A stretch of 64,000 nucleotides of DNA from Corbicula japonica (GCA_038501625.1 JAZAYU010000008.1:5642938-5706937); one strand, 5' to 3'. Positions 1 to 12,969 are shown, counted from the first letter of the stretch. The notes: a model not told the origin generated them from the letters alone. Translations and numbers: made by a program.

Positions 1-439
1 CTGAGAAACGAGAACGTTACGATGCTCTTCCAGACAATGAAACAAAGACAACTTTGTTTCATCATTGAAATCTCGTAATCTTTGTGGCAACTTTACGACA
101 CGAGCATTTTTCGAGACAACCACCCCTGGTTCAAAGCAGAGTACTACAGAGACTCATATACGATATGACGCACGCCATGGGAACATAGTGCCTTCGGTAA
201 TATTTTTGACATTTTTGTTGTTACTATATTTGAAAAGAACTTACAATCATCTATTATTTTCTTATTACTAATTGGAGATTCTATTACACATTTTGACAAC
301 ATATTTTTACCACGAAATGCTTAATAATTAATCAACTTCATAACGTCATATAGAGAATTTACGTCAACTTTCAGAAGGTACATTTTCCTATGACGCGCCC
401 AATTTACATTGCTTGTCCTTTTATTCTATGGCCAGGACA

Positions 440-871
440 GTTATTAAGAAATCAAATGCAAGGCTAAAATTGGTATAGGAAAATCCTTTCGCTCTCTTCA
501 AGAGAAAGTTACTGCGCTTAGGAAGAAAATGTCATTACGTCCACTTGATATATAAAGTAGAGTTTTTTTGAAAAGCAGCAAAACGTCGTATCAACGAATA
601 AGCGAATACAACGCTCGAGCGATATTACGTAACATTCCACAAGGCAATAATTTTCGTTTAGATGCCAGTGGTCGAATTAAAGAACGTACCACTACCACAG
701 GGAACATAACAGCACCCCCGGCCGGGGATGGACCCAGTACCGCTGCCCATTAGGATATACCCCGTCCCCATGGTTCGATTAAGATTAGCACACCTTAACG
801 TGTGTGGATGGACTGAAAATAACAATTAATTAAGATGTGCTATTATTAAATCGATTGATGCTGACATTTTT
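440..871 (+). pseudogene. LINE A 5' piece: ORF1-like tail and start of endonuclease
   Basis: Frame 1 from about 461 reads a lysine-rich, coiled-coil-like stretch (SLQEKVTALRKKMSL near 506-550), a stop near 559-561, then a Pro/Thr-rich tail to 753. From about 782 frame 2 reads LAHLNVCGWTENNN, stop, LRCAIIKSIDADIF. The LNV.G...N pattern is the usual N-terminus of the LINE apurinic-like endonuclease. The reading ends abruptly at 871 and is continued at 3394 by SICETHL, the next endonuclease motif. In-frame stops show it is dead. Confidence 0.7.
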
Positions 872-1395
872 CAAGACGGTATTAAGTAGCGTGAATATAT
901 TAATGCTACTTAGTTTGGATATATATTAACAGTCTTTTTGTTTTGTGTCCAGGATAGATGCGCATGCTTAATATAGCGCATGCGCAATGTGAAGTAACGC
1001 CAATGTGGGTCGCCATAAGAACTAAATAATTTGATTACAGGAATCTAAAACTCTTCATCGTTAACTTCATGATTTAAAAGAAGTTGCATACAGATTTGTG
1101 TTTAACAATTTTATCATTACGAAGTATGAAACATAAATGAATCAGCATGTCCCGTACTGCGGAAAAAAGTAGGTCATCAGACATTGCAGCGTGTTGTAGA
1201 AAACGAGTGAACACTGTTAGCGACTGCTGACCTTCTTGTGATAATCAAAAGTTAGTTATTCGATCGGCATTTATTCCTACTGAGAAGAAGCACAGTTGCC
1301 CATGTATCTTTCCGTTCCATTGATCCGTTGTTTTAAATTGTTATCTTAGGATACTGAGAAATCGATACCGGATGTTTACACAATTTGAAAGGGGG

Positions 1396-1662
1396 TAACA
1401 CTAAATACCGAAATACACTTTTTACCGAAAAATACCGAAATACACTTTTGAATACCGTAATACACGTAATAATTGGTAATTAAAACAACGAATTTAAATA
1501 AATCTTGGGCATTTATTTCATATATACTAATATTATAACATATTATCTTATTTAAACAACAAATAATGCTTTAATTACCATTTATTAAGTGTATTTCGGT
1601 AATCAAAGTCTATTTCGGTATCTTTCGGTAAAATAGTGTATTTCGGTATTCAGTACTACCGA
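1396..1662. repeat. Foldback element with repeated TACCGAAATACAC motif
   Basis: The left arm (about 1396-1485) carries ATACCGAAATACACT repeated with small changes. The right arm (about 1568-1660) is its near reverse complement, ending in GTGTATTTCGGTATTCAG. The centre is AT-rich. The arms can form a long imperfect hairpin, so this is a MITE-like foldback nested in the 2.5 kb insertion. A further lone copy of ATTTCGGTATTGAAT lies at about 1713. Confidence 0.8.
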
Positions 1663-2890
1663 TTTGAAATAACTAATATTAAACTCTGTGACTAAATGGT
1701 GGATTAAGGATTCATTTCGGTATTGAATGACTGGTATTCAGTTTGGAAGAATTGATTAAGTGAACATCTTTTTGTAGACCAAGATTATATTGAAATATGG
1801 AAATTAATCAAGACTCACTGCTGAAAATAAAGTGTTGACAAATAGCTGTTTTTTACGTATTTATATGGACAGTGTTGGCTGTTGCTGTGCATATAGGAAC
1901 ATATAAGATAGCAAGTGCATTTTGTTGTCTGGCCTACAAATAAAATGAAGAAGCAACGCAACCTCTTCTGAGAGAGGAGTCACTGCTTGTTGAAGCTTAC
2001 TTTTAGACCAAGTCCATATTGGTTACACATGTGATGTGAGAATGGCTCATAATCCAAAGGTAGGAGGATTTTCGTTGTTGGCTAATTTGGTAAAGAAATG
2101 GTCACTTACATTTATTTCACAGAGAAAATTATATAATTCACTGGAAAACATAAAATAAATAGTGGTCGATATCTCATATAATTTGATAGTATTAGTTTGT
2201 AATGTGTTCAAGGATTCTGCATGTAAAATAAGTCTTGATTTATTCACGAATGTTTTATCATGAATTTTGCCAGAGAAGTATTTATCGTATTAAATTTAAT
2301 ATATTTTGCAATAGATAGTGTTTTCTGACAAGATGCCTTTAAATGTTTTCCGAACAAGTCGCTTTCAAAATATGTGGTAACTTTATAGTTTCTTTTGAAT
2401 TATATAGGTCCCAAAACATCTTTCATAATACATGTATGTGTAGTTTTATAAAAAGTTTCAAGCTGTTTTTGTATGAGTTTTTATGTGGCCTGATCTCTGA
2501 GTCTCTTAAAATGATGCAACGTTAAAGAATGCAGGATGTACTCATCTTGTAGTGTTTTTATAATGCATTTTTCTCCTCACCAGTGTTTAGATTTCTGTCA
2601 CGTTATTATGTAAATATTACAAACTCAATCAGATTTAAGCTGCATTTCAGTTGTTCTTTTTAACAGCATTGAAATAAGTAAAGTTATGGAATGAAAGGAA
2701 TTGATAAGCAGCAGATAACTTCCAGGCTTTCAATTTTTCACATTACCGCCTTTTGAATATGCAAAATTGATACAAAGGTTAATTGTGTTGCTTTTATTCG
2801 CTACAAGTACCAACTATATTGTGGATTGTGATCGGAATGAGATGCTCGGAGTGTGTTCAATAAATAAAAAATGCCTTAGTTGGATGCATT

Positions 2891-2892
<2 letters not shown>

Positions 2893-2929
<37 letters not shown>
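2893..2929. repeat. (ATT)n microsatellite
   Basis: About 12 consecutive ATT units, followed by a T-run. Confidence 0.95.
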
Positions 2930-3358
2930 TTTTTTTTTCTTAAAATTTTTCAAAATATAGTGTATTGCATATTTTACATAAAAATATGAAATCTCTCTGT
3001 GAATAAAGAATTATTTTTTAAATTATTTTAACAGAAATTAACACAGTTTCATGTTTTTGTCATGAGCTATTCAGTAAGAAATTTCAGAAAATATGTCTTA
3101 AAAAGATTACCCCATCATGCAAAAAAAAGGTTACAAAGTGAAGTTCACGGTCTCCTGTACTAGAGGAAGCCTGAATGTCTTCAAGATATAATATCGCTTT
3201 CATCAATTATATGGTAAAATTAATATATACTGTTGTTTTTAAATTATATATTTTGTAAACAAATTTATTACATAAGAATTGGGGAAAAGGTTGTATCCTA
3301 AATGGTCATTGAAAAAAATGAATAAATGGTTCAGTTTTCTCTGACCAATAGACCGTCT

Positions 3359-3383
3359 GTAAAACAGCAAGTTACTGTTTTAC
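3359..3383. repeat. Hairpin near the right end of the 2.5 kb insertion
   Basis: GTAAAACAG and CTGTTTTAC form a perfect 9-bp stem around a 7-nt loop. It ends 9 nt before the inferred right boundary, where Helitron-type elements usually carry a terminal hairpin. Confidence 0.65.
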
Positions 3384-3393
3384 TTTTTCTTGT

Positions 3394-6300
3394 TCTATAT
3401 GTGAAACACATTTAAAAGACAATAACGTTATCCACGTCGATGGTTACAGTTGGTATGGAAACAACCGTAAAAGTATTCATGTAAACGCTGTCCGAGGTTC
3501 AGGTGGTGTAGGTATCCTTGTAAAGTCAGGGGTGCTTGAGTTGTTTGACATTTCTGTAATTGAAAATTCGATTGAAGGTATACTTGCATTGCGAATTACG
3601 TGTCGTAGCACTGACTATAGCATGTTAGTAATATCGGCATATTTACCTCCAGAGAACTCAGTTTGGGGTCGAGATGCTCAAACTTTCTTTGCACATATTT
3701 TATCGCTTATATATTTGAATAGTGAATGTGACTGCATTTTCTTGTGTGCAGATTTTAATGCGAGAATCGGAACATTATCCGATACACTGCAGGGCGTGGA
3801 CTCGTTACCGGAGCGTAAACCTATAGACAATTGTGTCAATCAGCATGGGCGTGAATTAATAGACTTTTTAGTGGACGCCCGATTTTGTACTGTTAATGCT
3901 CGCTTTGAGGATGACCAATTTACTAGCATCTCGCCAAAAGGCAAATCAGTCGTAGATTACATGTGTGTTTCCCATGACGTGTTTCAAAAATGCACCGTTT
4001 TTAAAGTGATTACAATGCAATCAATTATCGAGGATAACGGTTTACATAGACATATTGGTCAAAGAGCATGTTTGCCCGATCACCCCCTATTACTAGCACA
4101 TGTCTCATTAAACTTTGATACAGAATATTCGAACGTGCACCAATTGAATGACAATATAAGTGTGCCCACCACTTTAAGGTATAAGCTTAATCATATTTCA
4201 GTCGACTTTATGGAAAGAGACTTAGCACGACGAGCATTATAAGAAGTTATTGAACGCATCGAAAGTTCTAGAGAAAGCCAAGATGAGATTGACTCCGTTT
4301 ATAATATGTTATGCGAAACTATCATTCAGGAAATGAATCACTGTATACCGCGTGTTAATGCTACACTTAGAACTATTAACGAAATAAAAACGCAAAGCCA
4401 TATTGGAATGATAATTTGACGCAAAAGTGGAACTCTATGAGAGAGGCTGAAAACGATTTCTTGAAATGTGAAGGTCCGAGACATATGCGAACATCAAAGC
4501 GGTCTCAATACCTTAATGCACGGGGTAGTTTCGATAAGCTTTTGCGAAAGAATGAACGTGAATATAGAAGACCTATATCAACAGACATTGAATTTGCTTC
4601 ATTCACCAATCCAAATGAGTTTTGGAACAAGATAAGGCATCTAGGACCTAAACGAGATTCATCAATGGAAATAGTGAACGAGCAGGGCCAAACGGTGACT
4701 GATGAAAATGCAATGTTCGAACGTTGGAAAAGCGATTTCGAAAACTTGTATAATTGCGCTGACGATAATGATTTTGACAATGAGTTCTACGACAGGGCCA
4801 AGTTACATAAACTCTTAATCGAAATGAATATAGAAGATCCCCTCTATGCCTCTAATGAACAACTAAAAAACAATATATCCCTGGAAGAAATTGCAAATGT
4901 TGTAATGAAATCAAAATCGAAATCAGCGTGTGGTAACGATAACATTACATATTCGGTACTGAAATTCCCTCCAGTGATTGCAGTTTTGCAGCAACTTTTA
5001 CAGTTGATATTCGATACGAGTATCATCCCAAGTGATTGGAGGAAAGCCATCATCTATCCTATTTTGAAAGACAAAAATTCTGATAAAAGGGTACCGCTGA
5101 ATTATAGGGGTGTTTCATTACTTTCATGTATTAGTAAACTATTTAGTTCTTTTATAAACAAGATAATTAGTAATTTTTTGGAAGACAGGGATATCCTAGC
5201 AGACGAGCAAAACGGTTTTCGTCGCGGTAGATCGTGTGAGGATTACGCGTTTTCACTAAGTAGTCTTGCTCGTAACCATGACAACCATCATACGGCGTTC
5301 TTAGATCTGCGGAAGGCCTTCGATTTTGTCGATAGAGACATGCTTCTTTACAAACTTTTGTTCAATGGCATAGATGGAAGATATACAAAGCTGTGAGAAG
5401 TAAGTATGAGCACACTACATCGTGTATTAGAATAAATAACAAACTAACTAAATGGTTCAATTGTAACTCTGGTGTCGCTCAGGGAAATAATCTTTCACCG
5501 ACACTTTTTGCAATATTCGTAAACGACCTCGTTAGTGAGATTAATGATCTGGATCTTAAAGTAAATATTAACGGTACTACGATATCTATACTGTTATACG
5601 CGGATGACAATGCCCTAGTTGCGAAATCCGAACATGACCTACAAACTATGCTTGACACGCTCCACAAATGGTGCAAGAAATGGCGAGTATTAATCAACAC
5701 AGAAAAATCAAAATGTATTCATTTTAGGAAAGGACGACTACTACCTACCGTATTCAATTTTCATATTGGAAATAATAACCTTGAAATAGTAAAGGAATAC
5801 AAATACCTAGGAGTTATCTTCGACGAAAAACTATCTTTTAATAGCAACTGTGAAACCTTAGGTAAAGCCGAGAGTCGAGCGCTTGGTGGACTGATTAATA
5901 AAATTCACGTGATGTCGGACTTCGGCTTCAAATCCTATGAAAAACTGGTGTTTAACTGCGTTGTTCCTGTGATGAATTATTGCTCTGCTGTATGGGGTTA
6001 TAAAAATTTCCAGCAACTTGATAACGTTCAGAACAGGGCTATTAGATATTATCTAGGAGTCCAAAGATTTACTTCGGTGGCAGCAACAACCGGTGCCGAC
6101 GATGGTTAAATGTGCTAAGATACTGGAATAGACTAGTTATCTTAGAAAATTACAGGCTTACCAAATTAGCGTTTGATCAGGACTACGAATTGTGTAATAA
6201 TAACTGGTGTAGTGAGATTAAGTCAATAATGACGTCACTTGATCTTTTAAATAAATTTCACAGTAAAGCTACGGTTGACCTTAAAACTGCCTAGTCTAAA

Positions 6301-6741
6301 TTGAAAGATCTTTATAATACTCAGTGGATAGATATGGTGGAACGCTCACCTAAACTCAGAACGTACAAGACGTTTAAAAGTTGTTTCAAGACTGAAGACT
6401 ATATCCTTCTAAATTTGTCTAAGAATGAACGTTCCCTTTTGGCACAGTTCGGATGTGGAATACTCCCACTCAGGGTCGAAACAGGAAGGTACATTGGTGA
6501 ACCGCTGCACGACAGACTGTGTAGATTCTGCACGAGTAATTGTATGGAAGATGAGACTCACTTTATGCTGCATTGTCAGACGTAAAATCACATAAGACGT
6601 TAAACATTAGGTAGCATACTGAACGATAAAGTTTTCAGCAACAGTGATAAAATTAAGTTTTTGTTTGCAAACCATGTGCGTAAGATTGCAAAATTTCTAG
6701 TGAAAGCATACTTGCACAGACGTGATGCTATATATATTTGA
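3394..6741 (+). pseudogene. LINE A ORF2: endonuclease plus reverse transcriptase, broken
   Basis: Frame 1 opens with SICETHL and reads an endonuclease domain with DFNAR and SVVDYM motifs to a TAA at 4240-4242. The linker continues past that stop to about 4410. After a frameshift the RT reads on from 4416: NGFRRGRSCEDYAF, then LDLRKAFDFVD (motif A). A second shift near 5390 leads to SGVAQGNNLSP (motif B), LLYADDNALV (catalytic YADD) and KYLGVIFDE. A third shift lies near 6110, then stops at 6292, 6583 and 6601. The C-terminus has CRFC...HFMLHC, a Cys/His finger, and ends KAYLHRRDAIYI at 6741. A full-length protein would be about 1,100 residues. At least three frameshifts and four stops mean it is inactive. 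Confidence 0.85.
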
Positions 6742-7159
6742 AAACATATGTAAGTTTACATTGTTTGAGTATTATACATGTACCGTAAATATACCATTCA
6801 CAATCATAATAATTACCGTACTAGTAAAACATAAGCATTATACTTAAATTTGTACATGTCTTTTAATAGTGACTTATAGGTCCATTGGGCCGGGTGATTT
6901 ATTGTTGTGTGTATGTATCTGTAAATATATTGTATAGATGTATCACAGGTCACTATAATAAATAATTTTTCTTTCTTCTTTCTTCTTCTTCTGTTATACC
7001 GCAAGAGTGATTTTTTTACCCATCATACAAAAACACTTAGTCTCTTCCTTTACTGTATGGAACAGTATACCACAATATATGGATATCAGATCACCATCTT
7101 CTTTTAAATCCAGGGTCATGGAGCATTTTTTAATATTCCATCTGATATTTAAAATTTAG

Positions 7160-7325
7160 TTAAAGGTTCTCTTTTCCGTTAATTGTTTGTGGTGTCTTGT
7201 GGTGCTTATTTGACATTGATGTTCTTATAAAAACTTGTTGTTTCTTCCTCTCTACTTTTACCCTGCGTGGGGAGGCTGTGTTTTCTGAGTGCGGCGTTTT
7301 CTGATATGCATATTTCATTGTTTTT
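7160..7325 (+). repeat. Family A dispersed repeat, partial
   Basis: Carries the family landmarks: GGTTCTCTTTT, GTGGGGAGGCTGTGTTTT and TGATATGCATATTTCA. The 5' half is missing. Confidence 0.8.
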
Positions 7326-8212
7326 ACAATTTTGTTATATGAGTGAGTAAATCATATCATACACCGATAGATAGCCTAGTCTTCAGAATGATTTCATGGC
7401 ATTTTCAGATTTATTTATTTAATATAAATCATAATTTACTTATTGTTTTATTTTTCTTTCATTATTTTCTTATGTCAATTTCTTATTCTGTGAAAATGTG
7501 TTCATATCAACTTATGTGTTTTAATAATTAGCTTTTATAATCCTAAGAATACTAAGCACGTAGATCTTAACAATACTTAATGTTTACCTTTGACTATTTG
7601 TAATCCTTCTTATTTTTAATATCCATATGTCATAAAAGACTATATATCTCAAGGACTACAAAGGAAACATGAGTTATTTTCGACTCTTTTTTGTGTTATC
7701 CTTGACATAAAATCTTGAATGATACGGATATATGAATTCATACTTTGTTATATTGTTTTTGTATGATTTAATATTTTATGTCTTGTCATTACACATTTTA
7801 TGTTGAAATAAATATATATGAAAAACATGTCCTATAAGAATTTCACTCATCATTCTTGCAAGAACACTCAAGGCAAGTGTGTTGACCGCTCACGGTAGCA
7901 GAACAATTCAGAATGGAATGGTATTACAAATGTTCACATAAGAGGTAACACTTTCCTACAGTGCAAGCAGCTGGTAATACCAATTTATTTTTAACATAAA
8001 TCACATGCTTTAGATGTTTCGTGCATTGGTTTCACAAGAAAAGTAGTTGTAAGCTTTAACAAAATTTGTCGCCGAACTATTCCCTTACTTAAGTATTTTA
8101 GTTGGCGGCAAATTCTCGCAGTTGTAATAAATTGGAGTTTACGTCGGTAAATCATCAAACGTTACTCATTTGGGTAGGATGTTCAATCTTGAAAACTTAC
8201 CGACTATGCCCC
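7326..8212. other. AT-rich intergenic stretch
   Basis: Only short chance ORFs are seen. No coding pattern, RNA gene or recognised repeat. Confidence 0.6.
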
Positions 8213-8336
8213 AAGGTTATAAAAGTGAGAATGGAAAGAAGACTTAAATATCAAAGATCTGATTGGCTGAAATGGTGACTTGTCGCAGATTTGAGACTGG
8301 TTTCAAATATCACTTTTATACTAACCTGACTCTTTA
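8213..8336. repeat. Foldback MITE, family C, degraded copy
   Basis: Shares the core ATCTGATTGGCTGAAATGG and the GATTTGAGACTGGTTTC right arm with the copies at 24.1 and 29.2 kb. The outer ends AAGGTTATAAAAGTGA and its approximate complement are inverted. Part of the inner right arm is lost. Confidence 0.75.
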
Positions 8337-8732
8337 ACCACACCAATAATTTAATTTTCATTTCTCCACAAAGAATGCCAGTCCTCTTAAATATAATAAG
8401 ATACCGGTATACCATTTTTAATGTTTTATAAAAATCTTGTCATTCTGTAGTAAACCTTTCATATAATCGAGGTGGGGTAAAATCGAAGGACTAAAAATCG
8501 ATTGATGCGTTTGCAAGGAGGATATACATCTGTTATAATCATTATATTTTTAATTAGGGCTCAAGTTATGACTGTCCAAAACAGCATTTTCACTTTTCCT
8601 AAAATTGAAAATTCTTATTTCATTATAAAGCTGATGCATATGTTTTGAAAAATTCTTTTTTACTCCTATAATAGAAAATTACTGATTTAACAAAATCGAC
8701 CGATGTATTTTAAAACTAACTATGTTAGTCAG

Positions 8733-11700
8733 TTATTTTACAAAGGTGACAATAGATTGAGGCGGAAGATTATTGTACTGGTAGTGTTTAGCGTCAATGT
8801 CAAGCGAAAAGCTCGCAGACTTGCTCGTATTGGGATTCTGAACCACGATCACTGTAGACCCGTCAGTGTTCACAAACGCTGCCGCCTGCAGATCGTCCCA
8901 GTTGAAGAAGTTAGCCTCTAGCCTGACAGCCCCAGGTCTGATGAACTTGCTCATATCAACAAGGGCGTAGTATTCCACATTCTTTGTGTATGTATGACTG
9001 TTTTTGGGAACTGTTATAACTCCGCGACAGTCATTACATCCACCAACACCATGATACTGAAGTTACAAGACCTTTTTATCTACATGGGTATTTTTATGAG
9101 AACAGTATCGGATAATTCGAAGTAAATACCACGAGCAAATGAAAGGTAACATTTCTTTCTATGAAATGTTTAGGCAAATGTAAAATAACATGTAGAATTA
9201 ACATACGCGCCTTGTTTCTGTATCCAAAAATGCTTCGTGTTAACCATCAAACTCAATTTCTTCTGCAAATTATTAACAGATTCTAACAGAACCGTGTTTT
9301 CGTTTACGGAACCAGGAAGGTTCAAGCTAAACAGATTAAGATAATATGTCGATCGATTTATGCTTTAAAACAGAGATCTATTTTAACAACGGTTAGTACT
9401 TTATCAACCTTGCAATTGAACATTGACTTAAAGTCATTCAAATCATGTTTCTTCTTTAACATACTTTAAGTTTAATAATTGTAAAATTTACCTTCGGGCC
9501 ACTATGCTCATCTAAAGCAAGGTTCCACAACAAGATATTCATGCACCAGCCTTTGGTTTGACCGATAATTATTATTCTTGTATCCCATGTAAGTACGTCA
9601 GCGAAATTGTTGTGGTCCCAGCCACCGCCAGAAATTTCTGTGAAGTACATTCCTGCAAACAACATGCAACTGGATATCAGTCAGCACATACTTTTCTTTC
9701 GACATGTTTAGATTTATCATGGAAGCAGGACATTACAGACGACGTGATTTGCCTGTTGAAAATACGGTATGAAAGTATGGAAAATGATTGATTTGTTTTT
9801 CTATTTATTTACTTTTTTAGATCAAGACAGGTATGTTATCCAGAAATGTTCTTTATGTGGAAAGCAATTAAACGATATTTAAATGCTATCAACGAATAAT
9901 GAATATTTCATTAATATATCACTGCACGATTCATATTTATCTAAGTATTAATTTATATATATTTTTTTTAAGTTTTACCAATATCAGGATGTTTATCATG
10001 AAAATGTTCAGGAGCCTCGTGTCTCCCATAGTAACCGTGCCATGCGACTCCAGAAACATACTGCTTTGCATTGCCTAAAATTAGATATTATAATTCAAGC
10101 GAATATTATTATGCAATTTAATTAAATTAGCATTCTTGCCATGTTGACCACTCGAATATACATGTAACACTGAGCAGAGTAAAAACTATATTACCTCAAG
10201 TTTACTCTAGCAAACGTTTGACATGTTATCATTCGCATAAGACAATTGTTTGCAAAATAGTTAAAATGCATATCAGGGATTGCCATTTTCAAAAGGCACA
10301 ACCTCCCAAAAACAGCCAAGAAAAAAAAGAGGAAGAAAGAGACAGCATGGTTTATAAAATGACCATTTTTGAAACAGACATAAGAAACCATTATCAAAAA
10401 ATGAGAACTCGAGGGGTTACCGCCATGGGACGGTCTGTGGCAAAACAATTTGCAAATGGGGGTTTAATCAAGGTTCTTGGGTGCATTAACCTAACACTTG
10501 CACCAACATGCTCTTATATGAACCAACAATCTATCTTGGTGAAAGGACTCAACCCACCATTTAACTTGACGATGTTGAATGCATTAACACACAAACATAT
10601 AAAACATAAGATGCTAATAGCATTCTAAATTAAAAGGTGTGGTTATTCAATGAACTAAACGAGTCCAGAGCACATGAAGGTAAGAACCCGATGACAGGGA
10701 TAAAAGAAACAGATCGAGTCTGTAAGTTCTTTTACAAGATTTCCCCAAAAACCTGCATAAACTTTTAACGAAACGCCTGCCACCGTCGTGCAAAAGATTA
10801 TAGCATTTGAAATGAATGCAAGACACGCAATACATGAATTGAGTGTTCCATTTTTGTGAGGTAAATATTAAGTGTATAGAAAGCAATATATCTATAAGCT
10901 AAAACACTTTTCACCAAATAACAAATAACATAAAGTTCATATCTTAATGAGTAATATCCGAGTGGCCAGTATTTATTTGGACATTCTATTAAACAAAAAA
11001 AATAGATTTTTTCCTAATGAATGGAATCATAAATATAAGAATTTAGAATGAGTTTGGCATAACATTTAATTGTGATTTTAATCAACTTATCGGCCCTATA
11101 TTTCAAGCTTATCAATTAGATAAATAGTTCACATTGCTCTTTTAGTGGTTTTAATCACATTTATAACTAGCAAGCGTCTATATTATTCTTACCTCTGTAT
11201 TATCTTTCTTTGAGAAATAATCTTGAAATTTCCAGTGAGAAATCATATTACTTTTATACATACTATCACTTATAATTGCTTCGGGATACCAAGAACCATC
11301 CAAGTTGAAATCCCATATCAAAATCTTTGAAGCGATGTTTCTTGGTCTGAACAGTGGCCCGAGATGATCCCGAATGAATATTTTCATCACATCAACATTC
11401 ATCACCATCGTTGGATAGTCGTCTTTAGCGAGAAGTGGTTCATTCTGAACACACAGAGAATCAATGTTGATTCCCTCGACCTTGTACGCTTCTATGAACT
11501 TGACAAAATAATTGGCGTATGTTTGCATGTATCTGGCATCATTAATGAAATCTCCACCATTAAACTTGTGAGGTGTTTTCATCCACGCTGGCGCAGTCCA
11601 TGGAGATGCCATAATTTTCAAGTTTGGGTTTATCGTTAGTGCTTCTTTCAATACTGGAATAACGAATGCCCTGTCTTTATCAATGGTGAAGTGATGAAGG

Positions 11701-12582
11701 TCGAAGTCGGTCTGACCATTTGGTACGTCGTCATATGTGTAAGGCTCAACGGCTTGGAGGTCAGAGCAGCCCATCGTAAGGCGAACGTAACTGATACCTG
11801 TAAAATATGTATGCTCAAAATAAAACAATTAAAAACCACGAGTGACGGTGATTAGCTTGAGGCTGTCTAAATCAGTGTTATTAAAAGCTATAAGCATGTC
11901 AATTTCTGTTTTTAGTTTTATACCTGTAGAAAAAATTTTGATTTAAGAGACAGCGTTACATGTAGCATAATAATAGGACAATTTGTGATTGATATCAATA
12001 ACGGTTCAAAACAGTAATTAAAAAAAGATGAACAGGAAATCAACGTTCAGAAATACAGCCTTCTCATTCCGCTTGCAAGTGGTAAGTAAACGAATTAACC
12101 ACCACATCGAAACAAAGAAGATTACCTGCAGTGTAACCATTTAAACTTTGTTTATATATTTGACTTTATTAGACGAAAAAGAAAACGCAATTGAAAAAAA
12201 ATATAATGCAACTTCTATTCATCTTTCGATTCATCCTCGCATATTCCGAAACCACTAAACCTAAACAAAATATTATGCATACCCAGGTCGTTTTGTCCAG
12301 TACCAAATAAATCAGTCATGATTCTATTTCTTATTGGACTATGAAAGAGAACGTAAGCGGCTGAATTTGAAATAGCAGCTCCGAACCCATCAATCGTCCG
12401 CCGTCGCTTGTTACGGTCTACCCAGACACTGAAACCATTATCCTGTGACGTCACAGGACATGGTGCTTCTCGCGAGAGCTTTTTCGTTTGGTCTCCAGTT
12501 GTTAACCAAACTTGATATTCATCGTTGTTGCTAAGCAGGTAACCATTTGCAAACACTGAACAGCACAGCACAAGTGTTGAAA
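8733..12582 (-). CDS. GBA1: Lysosomal glucosylceramidase (GH30 family), five coding exons
   Basis: Hydrolyses glucosylceramide in the lysosome (known family role). Coding exons on the minus strand, in order: 12582-12283, 11797-11264, 10074-9979, 9652-9492 and 9056-8733. Every junction has AG/GT sites and joins in phase. The reading frame is about 470 residues, close to the family's mature length. Exon 1 ends a signal peptide (hydrophobic VSTLVLCCSVFA) and holds RTIDGFGAAISNSA. Exon 2 has ASPWTAPAWMKT and QNEP, with the acid/base Glu codon at 11439-11441. Exon 4 has YFTEISGG, with the nucleophile Glu at 9636-9638, and LLWNLALDE. Exon 5 has the C-terminal beta domain with VEYYALVDMSKFIRPGA. No stop or frameshift is seen. 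The start codon lies upstream of 12582 (see 12970-12987). Intron 2 contains a family A repeat. The family is certain; orthology to vertebrate GBA1 is inferred. Confidence 0.93.
10262..10640 (-). repeat. Family A dispersed repeat, near full length, in a glucosylceramidase intron
   Basis: Read on the minus strand it runs from TAGAATGCTATTAGCATC through CAAGAACCTTG to the TGATATGCAT end. It sits between coding exons 2 and 3, in the sense orientation of the host gene. A 136-codon ORF across it on the plus strand is spurious. Confidence 0.8.
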
Positions 12583-12969
12583 CTGAAACAACAACAACAC
12601 ATGTAGTCCGCTGGGTTAGTCACACTTATTATCTAAACTTCTTACGTGTAATTTTTCCCCACTTGTCTTTTGTTACCCTTTTTTCATTACAGCTAAACAA
12701 AGATTTTGAGTATGTCTTTAATAATAGCCGCCTTTATCGCATAAAGAGCTTGAAAGAAGGTGATAAATAACTGCAATTTTTGCCATCGTTTAATTTACAG
12801 TCATGTGCAGTAGATAGCTCTACACTGATATCGTCTTATCTTTGAAGAAAATAAAGGCAATAACTGTGTCATATAAATAAACGATTAACAGCAAGTATTC
12901 TAGAAAAAAAAACAGGACATTGAAGCGGAAATTAACTTTTCTTACATCTTATAATTTACGATAACTCAC

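Larger units (their letters stand above)
871..3392. mobile_element. 2.5 kb insertion inside LINE A, Helentron/HINE-like
   Basis: Removing this segment restores the endonuclease reading DADIF-SICETHL with one T of ambiguity, so it is an insertion into the LINE between two T residues. It can be read as starting TCAAGACGGT and ending CTTG. Near the right end is a 9-bp stem hairpin (3359-3367 with 3375-3383, loop CAAGTTA). AGACGGT at the left end (874-880) recurs inverted just inside that hairpin (3352-3358). T^T insertion, a 3' subterminal hairpin and asymmetric terminal repeats are known for Helentron/Helitron2 elements. No Rep/helicase ORF is visible, so it would be non-autonomous. It could instead be a composite of several insertions. 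Confidence 0.5.
440..6993 (+). mobile_element. LINE A: degenerate non-LTR retrotransposon, interrupted
   Basis: This is a two-piece LINE. The left piece (about 440-871) encodes an ORF1-like tail and the first residues of the endonuclease. The right piece (3393-6741) encodes the rest of the endonuclease, the reverse transcriptase and a C-terminal CCHC-like finger. A non-coding tail runs to about 6993 and ends in a CTTTCTT/CTTCTTC simple repeat, which resembles a LINE 3' end. The intervening 871-3392 is a foreign insertion. The 5' limit is uncertain. The clade is not assigned; the C-terminal Cys/His finger after the RT resembles that of LINE C in this window. Confidence 0.8.

Noticed and set aside
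65..753. ORFs at the left edge as independent genes
   Set aside because: The second is explained as a LINE ORF1-like tail, and the first has no coding features.
8703..8921. Plus-strand ORF over the last glucosylceramidase exon
   Set aside because: Shadow of the minus-strand exon, which joins in phase with its neighbours.
10218..10628. 136-codon plus-strand ORF
   Set aside because: It spans a family A repeat inside a glucosylceramidase intron, and similar spurious ORFs occur in other copies of the family.
11178..11263. Coding extension of the second glucosylceramidase exon to the end of its open frame
   Set aside because: A GTATGT donor at 11263 joins in phase with the next exon and restores the family sequence, so this part is intronic read-through.
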